This document shows, one piece after another, positions 52,355-62,090 of a stretch of 64,000 nucleotides of DNA. A model generated the notes under the pieces. The model made no database searches and was not told the DNA's origin. It saw only the letters and a program-made list of their open reading frames with translations. The first letter of the stretch is position 1. Every line of letters begins with the position of its first letter. Source of the DNA: an uncultured Actinomyces sp. (lineage in GTDB: Bacteria; Actinomycetota; Actinomycetes; Actinomycetales; Actinomycetaceae); the NCBI GenBank assembly GCA_900545825.1, contig URAS01000006.1:82529-146528 (forward strand), in the 5' to 3' direction. The translations under genes were made by a program, and so were the position numbers.

Positions 52355-54340
52355 ATGACTATCGCAGCACTCCTTCACGCAGCGGAAACGGTGCAGCCGG
52401 GCGATCCCGCGACGGGCGCCGCCAGCCTGGCGCCGCTCATGGTGATCATTCCGCTGGCCGTGTCCGGATTCTTGTTGGTCGCGGGTCGCCGCACCGACAA
52501 GTGGGGCCACTGGCTGGCCGTGTGCGCCTCGTGGGCGTCGTTCGTCATCGGGTTGTGCATCGTCATCCAGCTGCTGGGGCTCGACTCCGCGCACCGCGCT
52601 CTGACGGGCACGCTGTTCACCTGGATCACGGTTGGCGACCTCGAGATCGACGCCGGATACCTCGTCGACCCGCTGTCGATGACGTTCGTCATGCTCGTGA
52701 CGTTCGTCGGCTCGCTCATCCACGTCTACTCGGTTGAGTACATGGAGCACGACCCGGATCGTCGCCGGTTCTTCGCCTACCTCAACCTGTTCATCGCCGC
52801 CATGCTCACGCTGGTGCTCGCGAACAACTACGTGTTCCTCTTCTTCGGGTGGGAAGGCGTGGGCCTCGCGTCCTACCTCCTCATCGGCTTCTGGAACCAG
52901 AAGATCGAAAACGCCGTCGCGGCAAAGAAGGCGTTCGTCATGAACCGTGTCGGCGACCTCGGTCTGCTGCTCGCGATCATGACGATGGTGTGGGCCACCG
53001 GTTCGGTCCACTTCTTCTACGTCGTCGGCGTCTCGCCGGTCACGCTGAGCGAAGGCCAGGCCACGGCGATCGGGTTGTTCCTGCTGCTGGCCGCCTGTGG
53101 TAAGTCGGCGCAGTTCCCGTTGCAGGCCTGGCTGGGTGACGCCATGGCGGGCCCGACCCCCGTGTCGGCCCTCATCCACGCGGCGACGATGGTCACCGCC
53201 GGTGTCTACCTCATGGTTCGCTCCGGCGCGATTTACACCCTCGCCCCGCACGCCCAGCTGATGGTGGCGATCATCGGCGCGATCACCCTGCTGTTCGGCG
53301 CGATCGTCGGTTGCGCGAAGGACGACATGAAGAAGGTCCTCGCGGCCTCGACGATGTCGCAGATCGGCTACATGATGCTCGGTGCGGGCCTCGGCCCGAT
53401 CGGCTGGACCCTGGCGATCTTCCACCTGCTGGTCCACGGCTTCTTCAAGGCCCAGCTGTTCCTCGGTGCCGGCTCGGTCATGCACGCGATGAGCGATCAG
53501 GTCGACATCCGCCGCTTCGGTGGGTTGCGCAAGATCATGAAGGTCTCGTGGATCTGCTTCGGTATCGCCTGGCTGGCGATCATCGGTGTCCCGCCGTTCT
53601 CGGGCTTCTTCTCGAAGGAACCGATCATCGCGGCGGCCTTCTCGGCCACCCCGTTTGGCACGGCCGGCGGCTGGATCTTCGGCCTCATCGCCATGATCGG
53701 CGCCGGGATCACGGCGTTCTACATGTCGCGCCTGTTCTTCATGATCTTCTTCGGCGACGCCCGGTGGACCACGGAGAGCGAAAACAAGCCCGTGCATCCG
53801 CACGAGGCGGGCTGGCTGATGAACGGCCCGATCGTCATCCTGTCGGTGTTCTCGCTGGCGCTCGGTGGCGTCCTCGGCGCGACCAACGCCTTCGAGAACT
53901 GGCTGTCGCCGGTGGCCGGCAAGATCGCCGGCTACGACACCCACTATGACGATCCGGTGATGTCGCACCACGCGATCTCGATCATCACGCTGCTGCTCGT
54001 CATCGTCGGCGTCGTCTGGGCATGGCGTCAATACATTCAGAAGCCGGTTCCCCAGCGCGCGCCGAAGGGCAACGCCCTCGTTGTCGCGGCCCGCAACGAC
54101 CTCTACCAGGACAAGGTCAACGAGAACCTCTTCATGGTTCCCGGCATGGCCCTGGTCGAGGGCGCAGGGATCGGCGACCGCGGAATCATCGACGGCATCG
54201 TCCGCGGTGTCGCCGACGGCTGCCGCCGGTTGGGTGCGTTCATGCGTGGCAGTGAAAACGGCTACGCGCGTGCCTACGCCTCCTACATTTCGGCTGGCGT
54301 ACTCGTGGCCCTAGTCATCGTCCTGTTGGTCCAGGTCTAG
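52355..54340 (+). CDS. nuoL: NADH-quinone oxidoreductase subunit L
   Basis: A 661-residue antiporter-like proton pump with about 16 helices. It contains FFGWEGVGLASYLLIGFW (acidic proton-path residue), GKSAQFPLQAWLGDAMAGPTPVSALIHAATMVTAG (family signature) and IGYMMLGAGLG. The C-terminal region includes the long lateral helix that runs along the membrane arm. GGGAGGGAAG precedes the ATG. Confidence 0.96.
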   Translation: MTIAALLHAAETVQPGDPATGAASLAPLMVIIPLAVSGFLLVAGRRTDKWGHWLAVCASWASFVIGLCIVIQLLGLDSAHRALTGTLFTWITVGDLEIDAGYLVDPLSMTFVMLVTFVGSLIHVYSVEYMEHDPDRRRFFAYLNLFIAAMLTLVLANNYVFLFFGWEGVGLASYLLIGFWNQKIENAVAAKKAFVMNRVGDLGLLLAIMTMVWATGSVHFFYVVGVSPVTLSEGQATAIGLFLLLAACGKSAQFPLQAWLGDAMAGPTPVSALIHAATMVTAGVYLMVRSGAIYTLAPHAQLMVAIIGAITLLFGAIVGCAKDDMKKVLAASTMSQIGYMMLGAGLGPIGWTLAIFHLLVHGFFKAQLFLGAGSVMHAMSDQVDIRRFGGLRKIMKVSWICFGIAWLAIIGVPPFSGFFSKEPIIAAAFSATPFGTAGGWIFGLIAMIGAGITAFYMSRLFFMIFFGDARWTTESENKPVHPHEAGWLMNGPIVILSVFSLALGGVLGATNAFENWLSPVAGKIAGYDTHYDDPVMSHHAISIITLLLVIVGVVWAWRQYIQKPVPQRAPKGNALVVAARNDLYQDKVNENLFMVPGMALVEGAGIGDRGIIDGIVRGVADGCRRLGAFMRGSENGYARAYASYISAGVLVALVIVLLVQV

Positions 54341-54363
54341 ATAGGGCGGGAGGAAAGAGAAAC

Positions 54364-55923
54364 ATGACCGTACTCAACGCAACGTTCCCGTTGCTGACAC
54401 TCATGGTGGCCGTGCCGGCACTGGGCGGCCTTGCGCTGGGGGTGATTAAGCCCCTGAGGCGCCAGGCCCGGCCGTTCGGCCTCGCTATCTCGCTCGTCGT
54501 GTTGGTCGGTGCGATCATCGCCGCCTGCCAGTTCGACTACGGGAAGGCCGACGCCTATCAGCTGGCCGAAACCCACCCGTGGATCCCCGTCATCGGGACG
54601 TCCTGGGCGCTGGGCCTCAACGGCCTCGGCCTCGCCATGATCGGCCTGTCAGCGATCCTCGTCCCCATCACCCTCGCCGCCGCCTGGCACGAGGACGATG
54701 CGGCCGGCGAGAACGCCGACAACTCCCGCGCCGGCTACATCGGGCTGACCCTCGTGGCCGAAGCCTTCATGATGCTGATCTTCGCGGCCCGCGACGTCTT
54801 CCTGTTCTACGTCGCCTTCGAAGCGATGCTCGTGCCGATGTACTTCCTCGTCGGCCGGTTCGGCCAGGGCGGCGCCAAAGCCAAGGCGGCGGCGCTGAAG
54901 TTCCTGCTGTACTCCTTGCTCGGTGGCCTCATCATGCTGGCTGGCGTCATCGCCCTCTACACGAAGGCGCCGGCGCACTCGAACCAGTACTTGCTTGAGA
55001 ACCTCGCCGGGAAGCTCGACACGACGCCGGGGATGGAGATGTTCATCTTCGTCACCTTCTTCATCGCGTTCGCGATCAAGGCGCCGATGGTTCCCGTCCA
55101 CACCTGGCTGGCCGACACGACCGAGGTCGCCCGCCCGGGCACGTCGACCCTGCTGGTCGGCGTCCTCGACAAGATCGGCACGTTCGGGATGATCACCCTG
55201 TGCCTGGCGATCTTCCCGGACGCCTCGCACCGGGCGGCCCTGCCGATCATCATCCTCGCGGTGATCTCGGTGCTGTGGGGCGCGCTGGCGGCGCTGGCGC
55301 AGAAGGACCTCATGCGGCTGATCTCGTTCACGTCGGTGTCGCACTTCGGCATCATGATCATGGGCATCTTCGTCGGCTCGAAGCTGGCGTTGACCGGCGC
55401 CATGGTCTACATGGTCGCCCACGGCCTGTCGATCGCCGGCCTGTTCCTCATCAGCGGCTTCCTCACGCAGCGTGGCGGCACCCAGAAGATCGACGACTAC
55501 GGCGGCATGCGCGTCGTCACGCCGGTCCTCGCGGGCACGTGGCTGGTCGTCGGCCTCGCCGCGATCGCGCTGCCCGGCCTGTCGGGCTTCGTCCCGGAGC
55601 TCATGGTTCTCGTGGGGACCTTCGGGGTGGCCAACTGGGCCGCGATGATCTCGATCCTCGCGGTCGTGGCCGCGGCGCTGTACATCCTCCTGCCGTTCCA
55701 GAAGATCTTCACCGGCGACACGAACCCGGACAAGAAGAATCTGACGGACCTCGACTGGCGCGAGAAGCTGGCGGTCGTCACGCCGCTGATCGTCCTCATG
55801 CTGGTGATCGGGTTCTTCCCGCACCCGCTGGTGTCGACGGTCGAGCCCGTCAGTGAACAGACGGTTCTCGCCCCGCTGGGGGACAACCCGACTACTGCCC
55901 TGACCACGGATGGGAGGAACTGA
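54364..55923 (+). CDS. nuoM: NADH-quinone oxidoreductase subunit M
   Basis: A 519-residue antiporter-like proton pump. The key acidic residue lies in FYVAFEAMLVPMYFLVGRFG, the lysine in AFAIKAPMVPVHTWLADTTEVARPGTSTLL, and the half-channel segment in SFTSVSHFGIMIMGIF. It follows nuoL by 23 bases with a GGGAGGAAAGAG site; the stop is 1 base before nuoN. Confidence 0.96.
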   Translation: MTVLNATFPLLTLMVAVPALGGLALGVIKPLRRQARPFGLAISLVVLVGAIIAACQFDYGKADAYQLAETHPWIPVIGTSWALGLNGLGLAMIGLSAILVPITLAAAWHEDDAAGENADNSRAGYIGLTLVAEAFMMLIFAARDVFLFYVAFEAMLVPMYFLVGRFGQGGAKAKAAALKFLLYSLLGGLIMLAGVIALYTKAPAHSNQYLLENLAGKLDTTPGMEMFIFVTFFIAFAIKAPMVPVHTWLADTTEVARPGTSTLLVGVLDKIGTFGMITLCLAIFPDASHRAALPIIILAVISVLWGALAALAQKDLMRLISFTSVSHFGIMIMGIFVGSKLALTGAMVYMVAHGLSIAGLFLISGFLTQRGGTQKIDDYGGMRVVTPVLAGTWLVVGLAAIALPGLSGFVPELMVLVGTFGVANWAAMISILAVVAAALYILLPFQKIFTGDTNPDKKNLTDLDWREKLAVVTPLIVLMLVIGFFPHPLVSTVEPVSEQTVLAPLGDNPTTALTTDGRN

Positions 55924-55924
55924 C

Positions 55925-57517
55925 ATGACTGCTCAGTCATCGCTCGACATCTCGTGGGGATTGATGGCCCCGGTAACCATCGTCCTCCTCGGCGCCGTCA
56001 TCGGCGTGCTGCTTGAGGCGTTCGTTCCCAGGCGGTCGCGCTGGAACACCCAGGCGATCTACACGCCGGTTGTCCTTGTTGTCGCGCTGTGCACGTTCAT
56101 CCTCACCTATGCGGGGACGGACTTCTCGCAGGGCATCGACCCGGTGGTCATCTCGGGCGTCCAGGGGTCGCAGCCCACGGGCGAACTGGTCGTCGACAAG
56201 TTCTCGGCCGCCAGCCAGGTGATCATCCTCGTCATCGCCGTGTTGGCGACCCTCGTCATGATCGACCGGACCCGTTCGCGGGCCTCGGCGTTCGCGGGCC
56301 AGCCGTCCGACATGCCGGGCTCGTTCGAGGAAGACCAGACCGAGCGCCGCGGGTACCAGCGTTCCGAAATGCTGCCGCTGACCCTGTTCAGCACGGCCGG
56401 CATGATGCTGTTCCCCATGTGCGCGTCGATGGTCACCCTGTTCGTCGCCCTCGAGATCATGTCGTTGCCGCTGTACATCATGTGTGCGACGGCGCGTCAC
56501 CGCCGCCTGCTGTCGCAGGAAGCGGCCGAGAAGTACTTCATCCTCGGCGCGTTCTCGTCGGCGTTCTTCCTCATGGGTATCGCCCTTTTGTTCGGCTACT
56601 CCGGCACGCTGTCGATGGCCCAGCTCGCGCGAATGATCATCACGGGTGCGGGCTCCGACATGCTGCTGCTGGCCGGCATCACGCTGGTGCTCGTCGGCCT
56701 GCTGTTCAAGGTGGGCGCAGCCCCGTTCCACGCGTGGACTCCCGACGTCTACCACGGCGCCCCGACCCCGGTGACCGGCTTCATGGCCGCCGGCGTCAAG
56801 GCCGCCGCATTCCTCGCGCTGCTGCGGTTCTACTTCACCGTGGCGTCGCAGATGCGGATGCACTTCAGCGTGATCATGTGGGCGATCATCATCCTGACCA
56901 TCGTCGTCGGCACCTTCTTCGGTCTGGTGCAAGACAACGTCAAGCGCATGCTCGCCTACTCGTCGATCGCGCACGCCGGGTTCATCCTCATCGCCATCCA
57001 GTCGCTCGATGCGAGGGCGACCGCGGCCGTCCTCTTCTACGTCCTGTCCTACGGCATTGCGACCGTCGGTGCCTTCGCGGTGATCTACCTGGTTCGCGGC
57101 GTCGACTCCAACGGCGTCGTCGTTGCGGAACAGCAGACGATCAGCAAGTGGGCGGGCCTGGGCAAGACCCAGCCGTGGCTGGCGGTCCCCATGGCGATCT
57201 TCCTCCTGTCGTTCGCGGGCATCCCGCTGACGTCCGGGTTCATTGGGAAGTGGATGGTGTTCGCGGCCGGTGTCCGCGGGGGCGAGCTGGTCCTCGTCAT
57301 CGTGGCGATCGTCGCGTCGGCGATCACGGCGTTCTACTACTTCCGCCTGATGAAGGTCATGTTCCTTGACGACCCCGACCCGGCCACCACCACGGTGAAG
57401 GCACAGGGTGCGGCGACCGCGGCCATCGCGATTTGCGCGATCGCCACGGTGCTTCTCGGGGTTGTTCCTGGGTCCGTGCTGAATCTTCTGGACAAAGTAG
57501 CTATCTTCGTTCTGTGA
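55925..57517 (+). CDS. nuoN: NADH-quinone oxidoreductase subunit N
   Basis: A 530-residue antiporter-like proton pump, last of the 14 complex I genes. It has FVALEIMSLPLYIMCA, LLFKVGAAPFHAWTPDVYHGAPTPVTGFMAAGVKAAAF and LAYSSIAHAGFILIAI. The ATG at 55925 has GGGAGGAACTGAC upstream; the slightly longer frame from 55910 overlaps nuoM. Its stop overlaps the GTG of the polyprenyl synthase, which ties quinone supply to complex I expression. Confidence 0.95.
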   Translation: MTAQSSLDISWGLMAPVTIVLLGAVIGVLLEAFVPRRSRWNTQAIYTPVVLVVALCTFILTYAGTDFSQGIDPVVISGVQGSQPTGELVVDKFSAASQVIILVIAVLATLVMIDRTRSRASAFAGQPSDMPGSFEEDQTERRGYQRSEMLPLTLFSTAGMMLFPMCASMVTLFVALEIMSLPLYIMCATARHRRLLSQEAAEKYFILGAFSSAFFLMGIALLFGYSGTLSMAQLARMIITGAGSDMLLLAGITLVLVGLLFKVGAAPFHAWTPDVYHGAPTPVTGFMAAGVKAAAFLALLRFYFTVASQMRMHFSVIMWAIIILTIVVGTFFGLVQDNVKRMLAYSSIAHAGFILIAIQSLDARATAAVLFYVLSYGIATVGAFAVIYLVRGVDSNGVVVAEQQTISKWAGLGKTQPWLAVPMAIFLLSFAGIPLTSGFIGKWMVFAAGVRGGELVLVIVAIVASAITAFYYFRLMKVMFLDDPDPATTTVKAQGAATAAIAICAIATVLLGVVPGSVLNLLDKVAIFVL

Positions 57518-58524
57518 GGTCTACACCTAACAGCGAGATTTTCTCCCTCCTCCAGGACCGGCTCACCCCGGCCCTGGAGGAGGTCGAGCGTTCCCTGGCC
57601 CAGCAGACGCGCGACGAACGGGGAGTCCTCACGGACCTCTTGTCGCACCTCGCCCAGGCCGGGGGAAAACGGCTGCGACCTCTCCTCGTCCTCCTGTGCT
57701 CCCAGCTGGGCAAGCCGGGCGAGGTGTCATCCGACGTCATCGATGCGGCCGTTGTCGTCGAGTTGACGCATTTGGCGACGCTTTACCACGACGACGTCAT
57801 GGATTCGGCGCCCTCGCGGCGCGGCGTGCCTTCCACCCAGATGGTGTGGTCGAACAACCAGGCGATCCTCGCGGGCGACCTCATTTTTGCCCGCGCGTCG
57901 ATGCTGGTCGCCGGGCTGGGGCCGGCGATGGTGTTCCAGCACGCCAAGACGTTCGAGCGGCTGTGCGCCGGCCAGCTGGACGAGACGATGGGCCCGCGCG
58001 AGGGCGAGGACCCGCTCGACCACTACCTCCACGTCCTCGCCGACAAGACGGGCTCCCTGGTCGCCCAGTCGGCGCGTTTCGGCGCCGAGCTCTCCGGCGT
58101 CCCCCAGGACCAGGTGGATGCCCTCTATCGTTTCGGCGACGCCGTGGGCGTGGCCTTCCAGATCGCCGACGACGTCCTCGACGTGGCCTCTGACCGCGAG
58201 ACGTCCGGCAAGACGCCCGGCACGGATCTGCGAGAGGGCGTCGACACCCTGCCGATCCTTCTGCTGCGCCAGCAGGCGCGCGAGGGCACGATCGACGCCG
58301 ACGGCCAGGCGATCCTTGCAGGCCTCGAGGGCGACCTCACCGATGATGCCGCGCTCGACGCGGTGGTCCAGCGGCTGCGGCGCCACCCGGTGCTCGAGCA
58401 GACCCGCCAGATGGCGTTCGCCTGGGCCGGCCAGGCGAAAGACCAGCTGGATATCGTCGAGGACGGCGAGGTCAAGCAGGCGCTGCTGGCGTTCGCCGAC
58501 ATGCTCGTCGACCGCGTCGCCTAG
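57514..58524 (+). CDS. polyprenyl diphosphate synthase (menaquinone side chain)
   Basis: A 336-residue trans-isoprenyl diphosphate synthase. The first aspartate-rich motif is LYHDDVMDSAPSRRG and the second FQIADDVLDV, with GGKRLRP at the start of the core. The residues before the first motif (THLATL) lack bulky aromatic blocks, which fits a long-chain (hepta- to nonaprenyl) product, but chain length cannot be read reliably. Translational coupling to nuoN and the nearby men genes point to the menaquinone tail. Confidence 0.9.
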   Translation: MRSTPNSEIFSLLQDRLTPALEEVERSLAQQTRDERGVLTDLLSHLAQAGGKRLRPLLVLLCSQLGKPGEVSSDVIDAAVVVELTHLATLYHDDVMDSAPSRRGVPSTQMVWSNNQAILAGDLIFARASMLVAGLGPAMVFQHAKTFERLCAGQLDETMGPREGEDPLDHYLHVLADKTGSLVAQSARFGAELSGVPQDQVDALYRFGDAVGVAFQIADDVLDVASDRETSGKTPGTDLREGVDTLPILLLRQQAREGTIDADGQAILAGLEGDLTDDAALDAVVQRLRRHPVLEQTRQMAFAWAGQAKDQLDIVEDGEVKQALLAFADMLVDRVA

Positions 58525-58532
58525 GTCCTCTC

Positions 58533-59441
58533 ATGATCATCGCGTGCGCGGGCCAGGCCGTCGTCGACCTCGCGGTCACGTACCCCGGCACGCTGGTCGA
58601 AAACCAGAAGTACCAGGCAAAACCTCTGCCCGAGACCGCGGGCGGCCCCGCGATGACGGCGTCGTGCGCGCTGGCGACGTGGGGCGCCCAGGCCGTCCTC
58701 GTCACCCACGTGGGCGACGACCCACGCGGCCACATGGTCCGCGACGTCGCGCGGAGCCACGGCGTCGATACGAGCCAGGTCATGTCGCCCGAGGGCGCGC
58801 GCACGGGGTATAGCCTCATCGCGGTCAACGAGGACACCGGCGCGCGCACCGTCTTCAACGTCCCGCCGCTGAAAGGCCAGGGGTCCCCGCGGTATTCGGG
58901 CCCGGCGCCCGACGTCATCCTCGCCGACGGCCACGAACTCGACGCCACCATGCAGCTGATCGCCGACTATCCGCATGCCGCCGGCGTCGTCGACGCGGGG
59001 ACGTGCCGCGAGTCGACCCTCGAGGTCGCCCGCGCGGTCGACCACCTCGTGTGTTCCCAGGACTTCGCGGCCCAGTACACGGGCCGGCCGATCCCGCCGC
59101 TGGACGACGCGGCGGCGGTCGACGCCCTCGTCTGCGACATCGAGGGGATTAACGGCGCCCGCGCGGTCATCACGCTGGGGGAGCGGGGCGTCCTCTTCCG
59201 CGACGAGGACGGCCGGGCGCGCCATCTGCCGGCGTACCCGGTCACCGCGGTCGACACGACGGGCGCGGGCGACATCTTCCACGCCGGCTACGCGTGGGGT
59301 GTCGCGCGCGGGCTGGGGTTGCTCGACACGCTGCGGCTGGCGTCGTGGGCGGCGGCGTGCTCGGTCCAGCGCCCCGGCGGCCTGCGCTCGGTCCCGTCGG
59401 CCAGGCTCATGGCCCAGGTCCCGCCGCTCGACGCCGACTAG
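58533..59441 (+). CDS. PfkB-family carbohydrate kinase
   Basis: A 302-residue ribokinase-fold kinase. It has the N-terminal GG segment (ETAGGPAMTASCALATWGA) and the C-terminal signature AVDTTGAGDIFHAGYAWG, with the catalytic aspartate in GAGD. The substrate is unknown; fructose-type sugars and nucleosides are used by relatives. It starts 8 bases after the polyprenyl synthase and is convergent with rarD, overlapping its 3' end by 4 bases. Confidence 0.82.
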   Translation: MIIACAGQAVVDLAVTYPGTLVENQKYQAKPLPETAGGPAMTASCALATWGAQAVLVTHVGDDPRGHMVRDVARSHGVDTSQVMSPEGARTGYSLIAVNEDTGARTVFNVPPLKGQGSPRYSGPAPDVILADGHELDATMQLIADYPHAAGVVDAGTCRESTLEVARAVDHLVCSQDFAAQYTGRPIPPLDDAAAVDALVCDIEGINGARAVITLGERGVLFRDEDGRARHLPAYPVTAVDTTGAGDIFHAGYAWGVARGLGLLDTLRLASWAAACSVQRPGGLRSVPSARLMAQVPPLDAD

Positions 59442-60385
59442 GCCGCCTTCGTGCCGCGGCGGTACGTCCTCAGCCCGTCGACGATGAGGACGACGAGGGC
59501 GGCCCACACGAACGCCGACCCGATCCAGCGGGCGGGTTCGACGGGCTCGTGGAACATCAGCGTGGCGATGAGCATCTGGAGCGTCGGCGAGAGGTACTGC
59601 AGCAGGCCAAGGACGGTGAGCGAAAGCGTGCGCGACGCCGCAGCCAGGAGGACCAGGGGGATCAGCGTGATGAGACCCGCCCCGACCAGCAGCGCGGCGT
59701 GGGTGGCGACGTGGGTGGCGCCGGCGCCCTCGGCGGCCAGGCGCTGCAGCGACGTGCGGTGTCCACAGGCCAGGTAGATGAGGTAGCAGGCGAGGAACGG
59801 CGCGACGACGCCGGTCTCGATCGTCATCCCGGCGATTGGGGGGACGCGGGTCGCGACCTTCTTTTTCACCAGCGAGTAGAGGGCGAACGTCGTCGGCATA
59901 ATGATGGCCAGCCAGGGGAAATGCTCGAGCCCGGCGGCGAGGACGACGATTGCGATCCCGCCGAGGCCCAGCGCCGCGGCCTGCAGCCGGCTGAGGCGCT
60001 CCTTGAGGACGATCCGGCCCAGCGCGACGGTGAGCAGCGGGTTGATGAAGTACCCCAGCGACGCGTCGATCGTCCGCCCGGTCTGGACGGCGTAGACGTA
60101 GGCCGTCCAGTTCCCGATGATCAGCACGCCTGCCAGCGACAGCCGCGCGAGAAGTGCACGGTCGTGCAGCAGCAGCCGCAGCTTCCCCATGCCGCGCGTG
60201 GCGGCGAGGAGGGCGAGGGCAAACGCGAGGCTCCAGATCGCGCGGTGACAGATGACCTCGAACGCGCCGGCGGGGCTGAGCGAGCGGAAATAGAGGGGAA
60301 AGAAACCCCACATCAGGTAGGTAATGAGGCCGAGGGTGAGGCCGGTCGACGGGTCGGCGCTGGAGAATCTGCGGAGACTGGGCAC
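59438..60385 (-). CDS. rarD: RarD-type EamA permease
   Basis: A 315-residue protein with ten predicted helices in two EamA repeats. The opening GLITYLMWGFFPLYFRSLSPAGAFEVICHRAIWS and FINPLLTVALGRIVLKERL are typical of the RarD (chloramphenicol-sensitivity) branch of the drug/metabolite transporters. Substrate unknown. The start has a poor ribosome site and may be leaderless. It is divergent from fprA. Confidence 0.88.
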   Translation of the reverse strand: MPSLRRFSSADPSTGLTLGLITYLMWGFFPLYFRSLSPAGAFEVICHRAIWSLAFALALLAATRGMGKLRLLLHDRALLARLSLAGVLIIGNWTAYVYAVQTGRTIDASLGYFINPLLTVALGRIVLKERLSRLQAAALGLGGIAIVVLAAGLEHFPWLAIIMPTTFALYSLVKKKVATRVPPIAGMTIETGVVAPFLACYLIYLACGHRTSLQRLAAEGAGATHVATHAALLVGAGLITLIPLVLLAAASRTLSLTVLGLLQYLSPTLQMLIATLMFHEPVEPARWIGSAFVWAALVVLIVDGLRTYRRGTKAA

Positions 60386-60561
60386 CCGGTTACGCTACGC
60401 CTCACGCGGCCGCACCCGCACGATCGGCTGCGGGCTGAAACGCGTCAGTGCCGCCGGTGTCACGTATCCCACCGTGCCCCGGTGGCGTTAACTTGTATAG
60501 GATCACCTACGGCGGCACCCGGCCGCCCCCATTGTGCCCAGCAGAAGCAGAAGGAACATTC

Positions 60562-61995
60562 GTGAGTGATCGTAAGCTGAACGTCGCCGTCATCGGTGCA
60601 GGCCCCGCCGGAATCTACGCGTCGGACATCCTGTCCAAATCGGGGCTGGACGTCGCGATCGACCTGTTCGAGCGCCTTCCTGCCCCCTACGGCCTCGTCC
60701 GCTACGGCGTCGCCCCTGATCACCCGCGGATCAAGACGATCATCGACGCCCTCTACAAGATCCTCCAGCGCGGCGACATCCGCCTGCTGGCCAACGTCGA
60801 GGTCGGCCGCGACGTGACGGTCGACGACCTGCTGGCCCACTACGACGCCGTCATCATGGCGACCGGTTCGGACCGCGACAAGCCGCTCAACCTGCCCGGC
60901 AACGACCTGCCGGAGGTCTACGGCGCAGCCGACTTCGTCTCGTGGTACGACGGCAACCCGGACTATCCGCGGACGTGGCCGCTCGAGGCGAAAGAGGTCG
61001 CCGTCCTCGGCGTCGGCAACGTCGCCCTCGACGTCTCGCGCGTCCTCGCCAAGCACGCCGAGGACATGCTCGTCACCGAGATTCCGGAGAACGTCTACGA
61101 GGGCCTCAAGGCCAACCCGATCACCGACGTCCACGTGTTCGGCCGCCGCGGCCCGGCGCAGGTGAAGTTCACGCCGCTCGAGCTGCGCGAGCTGGGCAAG
61201 CAGCCTGACGTCGACGTCATCGTGTACGAGGAAGACTTTGATTTCGACGCCGGTTCGGAGCGGCGGCTGGCCGAGGTCAAGCAGCAGAAGATGGTCGTTA
61301 AGGCCCTGATGAACTACGCGATGGAAGAGGAGCACCAGGCGTCGCGGCGCATCCACATCCACCTGTTCGAGGCGCCGCACGAGGTCCTCGCCGACGAGGA
61401 CGGCCACGTCCGCGCCCTCGTCACCGAGCGCACCGAGCTGGTCGGCGACGGCACCGTCCGCGGCACCGGCAAGTACACGGAGTGGCCGGTCCAGGCGGTC
61501 TACCGCGCGGTCGGCTACTTCTCGTCGCCGGTTCCGGGTCTGCCGTTCGACGAGCAGGGCGGCGTCATCCCCAACGTCGAAGGCCGCGTTATCGACGAGT
61601 CCGGCCAGCCGATCACCGGCATCTACGCGACCGGGTGGGTCAAGCGCGGCCCGGTCGGCCTCATCGGGTCGACGAAGTCCGATGCGCAGCAGACGATCGC
61701 CCACCTGGTCGACGACGCCGAAGCCGGCAAGCTCCACGCGACGACCTCCGCAGTCGGCCACGACGCGATGATCCAGCTGCTCGAGGAGCGCGGCATCCGC
61801 TACACGACGTGGCAGGGCTGGGAGCTGCTCGACGCCTACGAGCGCAAGCTGGGCGAGGACTTTGGCGAGGTCGAGGGCGGCCGCGGCCCCCGCGAGCGCG
61901 TCAAGGTCGTGTCGCGGCACGCGATGACGGCGGTGTCGCGTGGTGAGGACGGCGGGCAGCCGCTCGACCTCATCGGCACGCCCGACGAACGCTAG
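60562..61995 (+). CDS. fprA: ferredoxin/flavodoxin--NADP+ reductase, FprA type
   Basis: A 477-residue FAD/NADPH enzyme like mycobacterial FprA and mitochondrial adrenodoxin reductase. It has VAVIGAGPAGIYASDIL (FAD), LPAPYGLVRYGVAPDHPRIK (signature), VAVLGVGNVALDVSRVLAKH (NADPH) and GIYATGWVKRGPVGLIGSTKSDA. It would supply reduced ferredoxin to oxygenases, IspG/H-type or other Fe-S enzymes. The GTG at 60562 has GAAGGAAC upstream. The 40-residue open extension before it has no similarity. Confidence 0.93.
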   Translation: MSDRKLNVAVIGAGPAGIYASDILSKSGLDVAIDLFERLPAPYGLVRYGVAPDHPRIKTIIDALYKILQRGDIRLLANVEVGRDVTVDDLLAHYDAVIMATGSDRDKPLNLPGNDLPEVYGAADFVSWYDGNPDYPRTWPLEAKEVAVLGVGNVALDVSRVLAKHAEDMLVTEIPENVYEGLKANPITDVHVFGRRGPAQVKFTPLELRELGKQPDVDVIVYEEDFDFDAGSERRLAEVKQQKMVVKALMNYAMEEEHQASRRIHIHLFEAPHEVLADEDGHVRALVTERTELVGDGTVRGTGKYTEWPVQAVYRAVGYFSSPVPGLPFDEQGGVIPNVEGRVIDESGQPITGIYATGWVKRGPVGLIGSTKSDAQQTIAHLVDDAEAGKLHATTSAVGHDAMIQLLEERGIRYTTWQGWELLDAYERKLGEDFGEVEGGRGPRERVKVVSRHAMTAVSRGEDGGQPLDLIGTPDER

Positions 61996-62004
61996 GTGGT
62001 AGCG

Positions 62005-62026
62005 GCCCGCCCTCCCGAGGGCGGGC
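62005..62026 (+). terminator. terminator-like hairpin after fprA
   Basis: GCCCGCCCT pairs perfectly with AGGGCGGGC (loop CCCG), 10 bases after the fprA stop. A second GC palindrome (GCGGGGCCCCGC, about 62044-62055) and TTTTT (62072-62076) follow. Confidence 0.7.
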
Positions 62027-62078
62027 GCGCCGTCGCCCTCCCTGCGGGGCCCCGCGGGCGGGGGTGGGGCGTTTTTGG

Positions 62079-62084
62079 CACACT
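62079..62084 (+). promoter_or_regulatory. extended -10 box for htpX
   Basis: TGGCACACT with 6 bases to the ATG at 62091; the context matches the TPM gene promoter (13888-13905) at 17 of 18 bases. Confidence 0.45.
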
Positions 62085-62090
62085 AGAGGC

